The notes under the pieces: model-generated
Databases searched by the model: none
What the model saw: only the letters and a program-made list of their open reading frames with translations
What the model was told of the DNA's origin: nothing
Shown: positions 36,304-44,296 of the stretch, in pieces
Numbering within the stretch: the first letter of the stretch is position 1
Layout: the number at the start of each line of letters is the position of its first letter
Source of the DNA: Pseudomonas moorei
GTDB lineage: Bacteria > Pseudomonadota > Gammaproteobacteria > Pseudomonadales > Pseudomonadaceae
Assembly (NCBI RefSeq): GCF_008801475.1
Contig: NZ_VZPP01000003.1
Span: 62,001-126,000 of the forward strand
DNA length: 64,000 bases
Reading direction: 5' to 3'
Program-made: the position numbers and the translations under genes

Positions 36304-37152
36304 TCAGTAAGTCTTGTCGCCCATGATCCCGGCGCGTTCCATCTTGCGATGGCACGGCGGGTAATCCATGACGGCGTAATGCTGGGTACTGCGGTTGTCC
36401 CAGATGGCAACGCTGTTGGGCTTCCAGCGCCAGCGCACTTGATACTCGGGGATGTACGCCTGGCTGATCAGGTAACGCAGCAGCTCGCTGGCGCCAGGGT
36501 TGGCGTCCTGGCCGAAACGCACCCGCTCGGGGGTGTGGAAGTTGCTGAAGTGGGTGGTGAAGGCATTGACGAACAGCACCTTCTCACCGGTTTCCGGGTG
36601 GGTGCGCACCACCGGGTGCTCGGCGTCCGGATACATGGCCTTCAGCGCCAGGCGTTTTTCGATCGGCATGGCCGCGCCGAAGCTCGCTTCGATGCTGTGG
36701 CGGGCACGCAGGTCGGCAATCTTCACCTTCACGTCATCGGGCAGGTTGGCGTAGGCCTCGACCATGTTCGCCCACATGGTGTCACCGCCGACCGGCGGGC
36801 ACTCCACGCAGCGCAGCACGCACCCCATGGGCGGTGCTTCGCGCCAGGTGGCGTCGGTGTGCCAGGCGTTCTCGTAGCGGTCCATCGGCTGGTCGGGGTT
36901 CTTATAGATCTGCACCAGACCGGGGTGATCCGGATCACTGCCAGCCACCGGATGATCTTCCAGCTCGCCGAAGCGACGGGCGAACGCCACGTGCTCGGCG
37001 CGACTGATGTTCTGGTCGCGCAGGAACACCACACGATGGGTGAGCAACTGGGCCCGAATCTCGGCGAAAAGACCATCGTCGTGGATCGCGTCGGCGAGGT
37101 TGACGCCGATCAGTTCCGCACCGATGTTGCAGGTCAATTGTTCGACTTTCAT
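36304..37152 (-). CDS. TauD/TfdA-family Fe(II)/2-oxoglutarate dioxygenase
   Basis: Non-haem iron oxygenase of 282 aa that hydroxylates its substrate while decarboxylating 2-oxoglutarate. Iron ligands are His98-x-Asp100 ('AWHTDATW') and His258, with the 2-oxoglutarate-binding Arg269 in 'CHRKMERA'. Family substrates include taurine, sulfonates, alkyl sulfates, 2,4-D and quaternary amines. GGGAG precedes the ATG, and the gene is 14 bp after the quinone oxidoreductase gene. No taurine ABC transporter (tauABC) is adjacent, so it is probably not taurine dioxygenase proper. Confidence 0.92.
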   Translation of the reverse strand: MKVEQLTCNIGAELIGVNLADAIHDDGLFAEIRAQLLTHRVVFLRDQNISRAEHVAFARRFGELEDHPVAGSDPDHPGLVQIYKNPDQPMDRYENAWHTDATWREAPPMGCVLRCVECPPVGGDTMWANMVEAYANLPDDVKVKIADLRARHSIEASFGAAMPIEKRLALKAMYPDAEHPVVRTHPETGEKVLFVNAFTTHFSNFHTPERVRFGQDANPGASELLRYLISQAYIPEYQVRWRWKPNSVAIWDNRSTQHYAVMDYPPCHRKMERAGIMGDKTY

Positions 37153-37166
37153 GGCAGCGAACTCCC

Positions 37167-38147
37167 TTAAATGACGAAAATCGACGAGCCCGTGGTCTTG
37201 CGCGATTCCAGGTCCCGGTGGGCCTGAACGGCATCCTGCAAGGCGTAGTGCTGGTTGATCTCGATTTTGATCCGGCCGTTGCCGACGTGGTCGAACAATT
37301 CACCGGCCAGGGCCGCTTTTTCCGCAGGGTCGGCGATGTAGTCGGCCAGGGCCGGGCGGGTCAGGTACAGCGAGCCTTTCATCGCCAGCATGACCGGGTC
37401 GAACGCCGGGATCGGACCGGACGCCGTACCGACACAGACCATCAGGCCGCGACGCTTGAGCGAATCCAGCGAGCCCATGAAAGTATTCTTGCCGACGCTG
37501 TCGAACACCACGTTGACGCCGACGCCGTCCGTCAGTTCGCGAACGCGGTGGGCGACGTCTTCATGACTGTAGTTGATGACATGGTCGCAGCCGTGGGCCC
37601 GGGCTATTTCACCCTTGACCTCGGTAGACACGGTACCAATCACGGTCAGGCCCAGCAGCTTGGCCCACTGCGATACGATCAGGCCGACCCCGCCCGCTGC
37701 AGCGTGCAGCAAAATGCTGTCACCGACCTTGAAATCGTAAATGCGGCGCATCAGGTACGACGACGTCAGGCCGCGCATGGTCATCGCTGCGGCAGTTTCG
37801 AAACTGATGGTTTCCGGGAGTTTGATCAGCGGCGCTGCCGGGATCAGGCGCTCGGTGCTGTACGCCCCCAAGGTGTTGAGGAACCCGGTGTAGGTGACGC
37901 GATCACCCACTTGCACGTTGGTCACCCCTTCGCCGACGGCCTGGACCACGCCGGACGCTTCGACACCCATGCCATTGGGCAGCGGGATCGGGTAAGTGCC
38001 ATTGCGAAAGTAGGTGTCGGCATAGTTCAGGCCGACCGCCACGTGACGAAGACGAACCTGGCCTGGGCCCGGGTCGCCGACTTCGACCTCTTCGTAACGA
38101 AGAACATCGGGACCACCGGTTTCGTAAAAGCGAACGGCTTTGGCCAT
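37167..38147 (-). CDS. NADPH:quinone oxidoreductase, zeta-crystallin-like MDR family
   Basis: Zinc-free medium-chain dehydrogenase/reductase of 326 aa. It shows the GroES-like N-terminus ('AVRFYETGGPDVLRYEEVEVGDPG'), the substrate region near residues 40-70, and a Rossmann domain with 'HAAAGGVGLIVSQWAKLLG' (about 150-168). Such enzymes reduce quinones or conjugated enones using NADPH. TTGGAG precedes the ATG. It is the first gene of the seven-gene operon and lies 83 bp from the AraC-type repeats, so the transcript most likely begins here. Substrate unknown. Confidence 0.92.
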   Translation of the reverse strand: MAKAVRFYETGGPDVLRYEEVEVGDPGPGQVRLRHVAVGLNYADTYFRNGTYPIPLPNGMGVEASGVVQAVGEGVTNVQVGDRVTYTGFLNTLGAYSTERLIPAAPLIKLPETISFETAAAMTMRGLTSSYLMRRIYDFKVGDSILLHAAAGGVGLIVSQWAKLLGLTVIGTVSTEVKGEIARAHGCDHVINYSHEDVAHRVRELTDGVGVNVVFDSVGKNTFMGSLDSLKRRGLMVCVGTASGPIPAFDPVMLAMKGSLYLTRPALADYIADPAEKAALAGELFDHVGNGRIKIEINQHYALQDAVQAHRDLESRKTTGSSIFVI

Positions 38148-38203
38148 TTTTTCTTATTCTCCAATCTGCGATTTTGGCGAGTGCGTCGAATTGCGCTGAT
38201 TGG

Positions 38204-38271
38204 ACTGTAGGTCTCCGGCGCCGTCATCGCTTCTCATCAGACGACAACGGCTTTTCATTTCATGACAGGTG
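38204..38271 (-). promoter_or_regulatory. AraC-type activated promoter with 21-bp tandem repeats, driving the TauD/BKACE operon
   Basis: Direct repeats with a 21-bp period: CTTCTCATCAGACGACAACG from 38230 and CTTTTCATTTCATGACAGGT from 38251, related to the 30273/30294 pair. The minus-strand -10 element TACAGT (38209-38204) starts 21 bp from the proximal repeat, the same spacing as at 30252-30273. The predicted transcript starts near 38197, about 50 nt before the quinone oxidoreductase start codon. Confidence 0.75.
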
Positions 38272-38347
38272 TCGGCGGCCACCTTGAAGAATTGCTCCAG
38301 CCATTACGGCGATGCGAGCGTCCCTGCCGTCTGCTTCGCTCAGTCAG

Positions 38348-39961
38348 TCATTTTGACTGTTTCGGCTCCTGCGCAGGGGCCGAATACCATTTCTCCCTCG
38401 GCACCCACTTCGCTTCCCCCGGGTCGCCAAAGTAGTGCGGCGACATGATTTGCACGCCGTACTCGTTGAACACATCCTGGATATTGGCGTGCAGCATGCT
38501 GAGCAACTCGGCACGGGTACGCGGCTGGCTGGGGATGGCCTGGGCCACGAGGCGGTACTCCGGGTAGAAGTCCGACAATGCGGTCTGAAACACCTGGGGC
38601 GTCGGCACTGCAAGGATCCCGGTGGTGCGTCTGGCGGCTTCCAGCAGCATGGCTTCAACCTGTCGCCAAGGCGTGTCGTAGCCGATGGTCACCACCGTAT
38701 CGACCACGTAACCGTCGCCCTGCACGGTTCGCGAATAGTTCTTGGTGACCGAGTTGGTGATCATCGAGTTGGGCAAGGTCAGCAGCTCGCCCAGGCCGGT
38801 ACGGATGCGCGTGGTGAACATGCCCAACTCGGTCACCGTGCCTTCGTATTCACCGATACGCACGAACTCCCCCGGTCGCAGGGTGCGTGTGTAGGTCAGA
38901 ATCAGCCCCGACGCCGCCTGACCGATCACACTGGTGGCGCCCAGGGAAATCATCAGGCCGATCAACACCGACAAGCCCTTGAATGCATCGGTGCCCGCCC
39001 CCGGCAAATACGGATAAGCCATGGCCAACGCAAACAACCAGATCGCCAGGGACATGAGCCGGGTGGTCGGCTGCAGGGTTTCCTGGTTCAGCCAGTTGAA
39101 GATGCCGGGGCTGGCCAGGCGTCGCAACACTCGCTTGCTGAAGGCGCTGACGCCTCGGGCGATGAAGAAAATCATCAGGGCCACGCCCAGTCCGGGAATG
39201 GCGCTGATGATGCTTTGGAACAGGTAGGTCACGATCTCCAGCAGGTAGTTATTGAGGCTTTCTCCCCATGGCCGGGTGTAGGGAAAACGCGACAGGACAA
39301 ATCCCAGCCACTCGTAGGTCAACAGCAACACCACCAGCCAGCGCAGAAACCACAGCACACGGCTGACCAACAGGTAGAGGAAATTGGCATCGATGAGCTG
39401 GACGCGCCCCACGCTCAACGCCTTGGTGTGCCGATCCATCAACTCCGGGAGCTTATTCAGCATTTTTCGCCGCAGGTAAACCATGACCCACAGCAGCGCG
39501 AGGTAAAGGGTGGTGGCCAGCGTCACGGCGATCAACGCCCTGAGAATCAGTCTCAGGCTGCGCGCTTCCTGAGTCTCAGCGACCACCAGACGCAGGTTTT
39601 GCGCCGCTTGCTCGGCAGTCTCCAGGGTTGAAGCGGCACCCTGGGTGTCAACGTCTTTGGGTGCCACTATGAAAGCGCGCCTGACCCCTAACAACACCAG
39701 GTAACTGTTCTGGATCGGATCAATGCTGACTGTCAGATCGTCGGCTTCATCCAGCGCCTCGCGGATCACCGCGCTGGCGCCCTTGACCCGCGATTGCGGT
39801 GGCTCTCCGAGAACCGTCGCACGGAACACAATGACACTGCGGTTGGCCACTTTGAGCTCCGCGGGTGCATCCGGGGCCTTGGGCGGATCCTCGGCCCGCA
39901 GAGGCACCGTGCTCAACAAACAGAAAACGGCGATGACGGCTGTGACTAACCTGTTGCGCAT
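38348..39961 (-). CDS. MscS-family mechanosensitive channel with periplasmic N-terminal domain
   Basis: Inner-membrane channel of 537 aa that releases solutes on hypo-osmotic shock. It has a signal peptide (cut near residue 23), a periplasmic region to about 135, several membrane spans (about 137-330), and then the MscS pore and beta domain. The pore helix segment is 'ISLGATSVIGQAASGLILTYTRTLRPGEFVRIG' (about 350-385, kept in part), followed by the cytoplasmic vestibule domain. AAGGA is 7 nt upstream of ATG. The AI-2E-family gene ends 24 bp upstream, so they may be co-transcribed. Confidence 0.9.
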   Translation of the reverse strand: MRNRLVTAVIAVFCLLSTVPLRAEDPPKAPDAPAELKVANRSVIVFRATVLGEPPQSRVKGASAVIREALDEADDLTVSIDPIQNSYLVLLGVRRAFIVAPKDVDTQGAASTLETAEQAAQNLRLVVAETQEARSLRLILRALIAVTLATTLYLALLWVMVYLRRKMLNKLPELMDRHTKALSVGRVQLIDANFLYLLVSRVLWFLRWLVVLLLTYEWLGFVLSRFPYTRPWGESLNNYLLEIVTYLFQSIISAIPGLGVALMIFFIARGVSAFSKRVLRRLASPGIFNWLNQETLQPTTRLMSLAIWLFALAMAYPYLPGAGTDAFKGLSVLIGLMISLGATSVIGQAASGLILTYTRTLRPGEFVRIGEYEGTVTELGMFTTRIRTGLGELLTLPNSMITNSVTKNYSRTVQGDGYVVDTVVTIGYDTPWRQVEAMLLEAARRTTGILAVPTPQVFQTALSDFYPEYRLVAQAIPSQPRTRAELLSMLHANIQDVFNEYGVQIMSPHYFGDPGEAKWVPREKWYSAPAQEPKQSK

Positions 39962-39985
39962 GCTGGGTTCCTTTCCGCACAGGTT

Positions 39986-41080
39986 TCAGGGTAATGGCTG
40001 ATTTTCGTCCTGGGGCCGATCCTCCACCCACTGCCAGAACAATTGATAGCCGACCGCAAGCGCCACCGGGCCGATGAACAAGCCGAGGATGCCGCTGGTG
40101 ACCATACCGCCCAGGGCCCCGATCAGTATCACCGGCATTGGCACGGCGACTCCGCGCCCCAACATCAAGGGTTTGAGTACGTTGTCCACCAGGCCCGCAA
40201 CGAACACGTAGATGGCGAACACGATAGTCGCGGTACTCGGACCTTCAGTGGCGAACACATAAACGATGACCGGGATGGTGATGAGCGTCGCCGGCAATTG
40301 CATGATCCCCAGCAACAACACCCCCATTGCCAGCAGCCCGGCGGCGGGTACGCCCTTGAAGACGAATCCCAGGCCCACCAGCAACATCTGGATGAAGGCG
40401 ATGCCGACCACCCCGAGCGCCACGGCCCGGATCGTTGCGGTGCATAGCGCCGCGATACTCGGGCCTCTGTCCGGCCCGCTGAAACGCGAGGCGATCTGGA
40501 TCGCGCTGCGGCGGCCGGCTTCGCCGTAGGCCATGAAGATGCCAGCGATGATCAGGGCGAAGATGAAAATGAGAAAGCCCATGCCGATTCCGGCCAGTTT
40601 GCTCAGCAGGCCCAGGCTGACGCCTTTGATTTGCGGAATGTACTTCACGGTCAGGCTTGGCAAATCGTTGGCTGCCTGCAACCAGAGGATCGATATGGGT
40701 TTACCCACCAGAGGCCAGGTGGCGACGGATTCGGTCGGCGGGGGAATTTGAAAGCCCTGGGTCTTGACCATGTAGATGGTGTGCTGGATCGAATCGACCA
40801 CGGAGGATCCCAACAAATAGACCGGCACCATCAAGATCAAGATGGCGGCCAGCACGATCAGGGTCGCAATCAATCCGTCCTTTTGTCCAAGCGACCCCCT
40901 GAGCCGCGTTTGCAACGGGTAAAGCGTGATCGCCAGGATCAACGACCACAGCATCAAGTCGCGAAACGGTCGGAAAATCTCGAAGCAAAACAGCACCATC
41001 ACGACAATCAGCCCGGCGCGGATCAACACATCAAGCAGGCCGCCGGACAAGGTTTTCACTGTAAGCGGTGTGGGCACCAT
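39986..41080 (-). CDS. AI-2E (PerM) family membrane transporter
   Basis: Inner-membrane permease of the AI-2E/PerM family, 364 aa, with about 8 membrane spans and a central soluble segment (about 105-160). Members include TqsA (AI-2 export) and sodium/proton or small-molecule exporters. ATG 41080 is preferred to the first in-frame ATG because AGGAG is 7 nt upstream and homologues start near 'MVPTPLTVKTLS'. It lies 78 bp after the response regulator gene on the same strand. The substrate is unknown. Confidence 0.87.
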   Translation of the reverse strand: MVPTPLTVKTLSGGLLDVLIRAGLIVVMVLFCFEIFRPFRDLMLWSLILAITLYPLQTRLRGSLGQKDGLIATLIVLAAILILMVPVYLLGSSVVDSIQHTIYMVKTQGFQIPPPTESVATWPLVGKPISILWLQAANDLPSLTVKYIPQIKGVSLGLLSKLAGIGMGFLIFIFALIIAGIFMAYGEAGRRSAIQIASRFSGPDRGPSIAALCTATIRAVALGVVGIAFIQMLLVGLGFVFKGVPAAGLLAMGVLLLGIMQLPATLITIPVIVYVFATEGPSTATIVFAIYVFVAGLVDNVLKPLMLGRGVAVPMPVILIGALGGMVTSGILGLFIGPVALAVGYQLFWQWVEDRPQDENQPLP

Positions 41081-41158
41081 CGCTGTCTCCTCGCGGTTCG
41101 CCGTGAAGTGGGCGAATCTGTTAGCCCAGCATAGACGCACATTGCACGGTGCGAAGGA

Positions 41159-41785
41159 TCAACGCAGCTTCAGTGGATCGACCATGTTCGCCGCAATGGC
41201 CATGCCCACCAGGTCCGGCAACGTGTTGGCCTGCATGCGTTTCATCACCCGCGAGCGATACAGGTCGACGGTCTTTGCACTGACGCCCAATTGCTCGGCG
41301 ATTTCGCGGGTGGTGTAACCCTGCACCAGAGGCAACATGACGTCGAGCTCCCGTGGCGTCAGGGTGAGCAAGCGTGCCTGCAAGGCCTGATTGCCGGACC
41401 GCCGCGTGGCGCAACTGCTCAGTGCCTGCTGCACGCTGTCCAGCAGCAACTGCTCGTTGTAGGGCTTCTCGATGAAATCATGGGCGCCCGCCTTGAAGGC
41501 CCGGACCACGATTGGCACATCGGCGTGGCCGCTGACGAAAATGATTGGCAGGTTCAGTTCACGCACGCGCATTTCTTCCTGCACGTTCAACCCACCCATG
41601 CCGGGCATGCGCACGTCGAGAATCACGCAGGCATCGAGACTGGCATCGCAGGCATCGAGAAACGCCACACCGCTGGTAAACGGCAAGGCCTTGAGGCCGA
41701 CCGACTCCAGCAGCCACACCGTTGAATCGAGCATGCCCTGGTCATCGTCGACCACATACACGACGTGCTCCGTCACACCTGACAT
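41159..41785 (-). CDS. FixJ/NarL-type two-component response regulator
   Basis: DNA-binding response regulator of 208 aa. The receiver domain (about 7-120) has the acidic pair Asp13-Asp14, the phospho-acceptor Asp57 ('VILDVRMPG') and conserved Lys near 107 ('IEKPY'). The LuxR-type helix-turn-helix is at about 145-205 ('LTPRELDVM...EIAEQLGVSAKTVDLYRSRVMKRM', shortened). The start is ATG 41785 with CAGGA 8 nt upstream. It follows the kinase gene by 4 bp, so they form a pair. Likely target: the divergent ligase-dehydrogenase genes or the downstream AI-2E/MscS genes. Confidence 0.93.
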   Translation of the reverse strand: MSGVTEHVVYVVDDDQGMLDSTVWLLESVGLKALPFTSGVAFLDACDASLDACVILDVRMPGMGGLNVQEEMRVRELNLPIIFVSGHADVPIVVRAFKAGAHDFIEKPYNEQLLLDSVQQALSSCATRRSGNQALQARLLTLTPRELDVMLPLVQGYTTREIAEQLGVSAKTVDLYRSRVMKRMQANTLPDLVGMAIAANMVDPLKLR

Positions 41786-41789
41786 TGCG

Positions 41790-44066
41790 TTATTCCTGTT
41801 GTTGTTTTGTTGGACCGGCAAGCGGCAGGCGGCAACACATCAGCAGCCCGACAGGCTGGCGCCGGGCCTGCAGATCGCCACCGAACCCCTCGATGATGCT
41901 GCGGCTCATGGACAAGCCGAGCCCCAGGCCCTCGGCCTTGCTGGTGTAGAACGGGGTAAAGATCTGCTCCAGTTCGGGCTCGCTGACACCCGGCCCCTGG
42001 TCTTGCACACTGATTTCCACGCTGGCGCCACTGCCCTGCTCCACCGCCATCACGATCAACGAAGGCTGACCGGGATGTTGCTCGCGGTTGGCGTCGATCG
42101 CGTTGCGCAGCAGATTGAGCAACACCTGCTCAAGCAACACGCGGTCGGCGTAAACGGGCGGCAGATTATCCGGCAGTCGATCCTCGATTGTCACTTGGCA
42201 ATTGCTCGCCTCCCAGGCACACAAACGCACCGATTCGCGGGCGACGTCGGTGAGGTTCAGCGCCTGCATGCGACGCTGCCCCTTGCGCAGAAACCCACGC
42301 AGACGCCGGATAACTTCAGACGCATGAGTGGCATGGTGGGTAATGCGTTCCAGCCCTTGCGCCACTCTGGTAGTTGCCTGGGGATTGCTGCCCAGTGTCT
42401 GCAAATAGCGTTGACTCGCATTGGCGTAATTCACCACGGCAGCCAGTGGCTGGTTGATTTCGTGGGCGATCCCCGAGGCCAGTTCACCCAGCGTCACCAA
42501 CCGCGCGGTGTGTGCCAGTTCATCCTGATGACGACGTTGCTGCGCTTCGCGCAATTCACGTTCGGTCATGTCCCGTGCCACCAGCGAGTAATAGCGCTCG
42601 CCGCCGGCGCTACGGTGCGCCAGCAACACCAGCGAAACCGGCACCGAGGTGCCGCCGCCGGGTGGCTGCAAGCGCGAATCGGTGCTCCAGACGCCATCGC
42701 GTTCAGCGCTGCTCCAGCCGTCATGTTGCAGGCGCGCCAGGTCGGCACTGGCGAACAATCCTGCGAGGGCCGGCATCGCTTGTTGCTCATCGATGCCGAG
42801 AATGCGCCGCGCCGCCGGGTTGAGGTAAGTGACCTGTCCCTCGGAATCGATGAACAGCACCGGGTCGATGTTGGCCTCGACCACTTCGGCCAGGCGGCGC
42901 TTGTTTTCCTCGGCCTGCACGCGCGCCGTGACGTCCCTGGAGACGCTGACCACTTCGACCACTGTACCGGTGTAAGTCTCGCGGATGGCCCGGCTGGCGG
43001 TTTCGAACCACAGGTAATGCCCGTCGCGATGGCGAATGCGATAGGTCATCGTGTGATATCCGTCCTGTTCCAGCGCATCCCGCGCCCGCTGAACCAGAGT
43101 GGCCAGGTCCTGGCTATGGAACAGCCCCTGGGCCATTTGCCCGCGCAATTGCTCGGGCCAGTAGCCGAGCAACGTCCAGGACGCGGGCGAGGCATCGAGA
43201 AAACACCCGTCCGGCGTGTGCCGGGAAATCAGGTCGGTGGTGTTTTCGATGATCAGCCTGTACAGCCGGCGTGCGGTGGTCGCTTCCCGTTCTGCCAGCA
43301 CTTGAGTCGTGGCATCGCGGCAACGGGCGAGCACCCGGTTGTCCTGCGGATCGGGGATGAACGTCCAGATCAGTATTTGCGCTTCGAACCGGGCCTCGAC
43401 ACCTTCGATGGCGCGTTGCTGATCCAGGCACGCGCGCACCAACACCCGATGATTGACCGGTAAAAAGCCCAGCACATCAGTCAACGGCTTTTCGCCGAGC
43501 AAGGCCAATAGCGCTGCGTTGAATTCCAATGGTCGACCCTGGGCATCGAGCAACAGGCTCGGTTGCGGATCGTGACCCAGCAAAGGTGAGCCGCGCAGCA
43601 TCCCGTTGACGCTGCTGAGCAGGGTCGTCAACACATCCTGCACCCAGCCGAGCCAGTCGAGACTGACCCCCTCGCACACTTCCACCAGCAACAACCCCGC
43701 CTGCCCCGGTTGCAAGGCCAGATCGAACACCTGGCCATGGCTGATGGCGGCGCGACGCAATCGGCCCGACAACCAGCAGTCGAGTTGACGGACTTGAGCC
43801 AGATCCAGGTGCCCTGCTTCGACCAGGCGTTCGAACAGCAACTGATCGCTGGCCAGCGCCGGGTCGCCCAGGCCCGGCGGAAAGTGCTGGGCCGAGCCTT
43901 CGTGGCTGTAGATCCGCACATCGGGCTGCCAACTGAGATAAACCGCGCGCTGCACTTGCGGGCAATCCTGGAGGGCGCGGCACAACGCATCGGCGCGGGC
44001 AGCCAATGCCACGCCTTCGCGTTGCAGGCGCATCCAGCTGTGCAATCGAACGGGAGTCAGGCTCAT
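41790..44066 (-). CDS. PAS-domain sensor histidine kinase (FixL-like)
   Basis: Cytoplasmic sensor kinase of 758 aa without clear membrane helices. An N-terminal region (1-170) is of unknown type, a PAS-like segment lies near 170-255, and two further PAS domains are at about 275-395 and 400-510. The HisKA domain has H535 in 'GIAHEINQPLAAV', and an HATPase domain follows with N box 'LLNLLRNAIDAN' and G boxes 'DQGPGVS' and 'GLGLGLSMS'. It is the cognate partner of the FixJ-type regulator encoded 4 bp downstream. It is divergent from the CoA ligase at 44297. The signal it senses is not known. Confidence 0.92.
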   Translation of the reverse strand: MSLTPVRLHSWMRLQREGVALAARADALCRALQDCPQVQRAVYLSWQPDVRIYSHEGSAQHFPPGLGDPALASDQLLFERLVEAGHLDLAQVRQLDCWLSGRLRRAAISHGQVFDLALQPGQAGLLLVEVCEGVSLDWLGWVQDVLTTLLSSVNGMLRGSPLLGHDPQPSLLLDAQGRPLEFNAALLALLGEKPLTDVLGFLPVNHRVLVRACLDQQRAIEGVEARFEAQILIWTFIPDPQDNRVLARCRDATTQVLAEREATTARRLYRLIIENTTDLISRHTPDGCFLDASPASWTLLGYWPEQLRGQMAQGLFHSQDLATLVQRARDALEQDGYHTMTYRIRHRDGHYLWFETASRAIRETYTGTVVEVVSVSRDVTARVQAEENKRRLAEVVEANIDPVLFIDSEGQVTYLNPAARRILGIDEQQAMPALAGLFASADLARLQHDGWSSAERDGVWSTDSRLQPPGGGTSVPVSLVLLAHRSAGGERYYSLVARDMTERELREAQQRRHQDELAHTARLVTLGELASGIAHEINQPLAAVVNYANASQRYLQTLGSNPQATTRVAQGLERITHHATHASEVIRRLRGFLRKGQRRMQALNLTDVARESVRLCAWEASNCQVTIEDRLPDNLPPVYADRVLLEQVLLNLLRNAIDANREQHPGQPSLIVMAVEQGSGASVEISVQDQGPGVSEPELEQIFTPFYTSKAEGLGLGLSMSRSIIEGFGGDLQARRQPVGLLMCCRLPLAGPTKQQQE

Positions 44067-44176
44067 CGCGGGTCCACTTTGTGAGGAAAACCAAGGATAT
44101 ACCGGGTTTAGACGTCTGGCGGCATTCGTTTAGAATTGAAAGAAGCACATATAGTATATATACCATACGCCATAGG

Positions 44177-44212
44177 TTGTACTTCCATACAAATGACTGA
44201 TTGTTATATAAC
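44177..44212. promoter_or_regulatory. palindromes in the AT-rich divergent promoter region of the kinase and CoA-ligase genes
   Basis: Two symmetric elements lie in an unusually AT-rich stretch (44135-44240): TTGTA-N6-TACAA (44177-44192) and the perfect 10-mer GTTATATAAC (44203-44212). They are about 85-120 bp upstream of the ligase start codon and are possible sites for the FixJ-type regulator or another factor. No confident -35/-10 pair could be set. Confidence 0.4.
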
Positions 44213-44296
44213 GTACTCCGGACATAAAAGGTGCCCTCAGCGACTGCCTCGCCAGGTCACCCATAGAGCTAACAATCAGCCACCGAGTACCCGAAC

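Noticed and set aside
36304..37152. Assignment as taurine dioxygenase (tauD)
   Set aside because: The iron and 2-oxoglutarate ligands are those of the whole superfamily. No tauABC or ssu genes are adjacent and the operon content differs, so the specific name is not justified.
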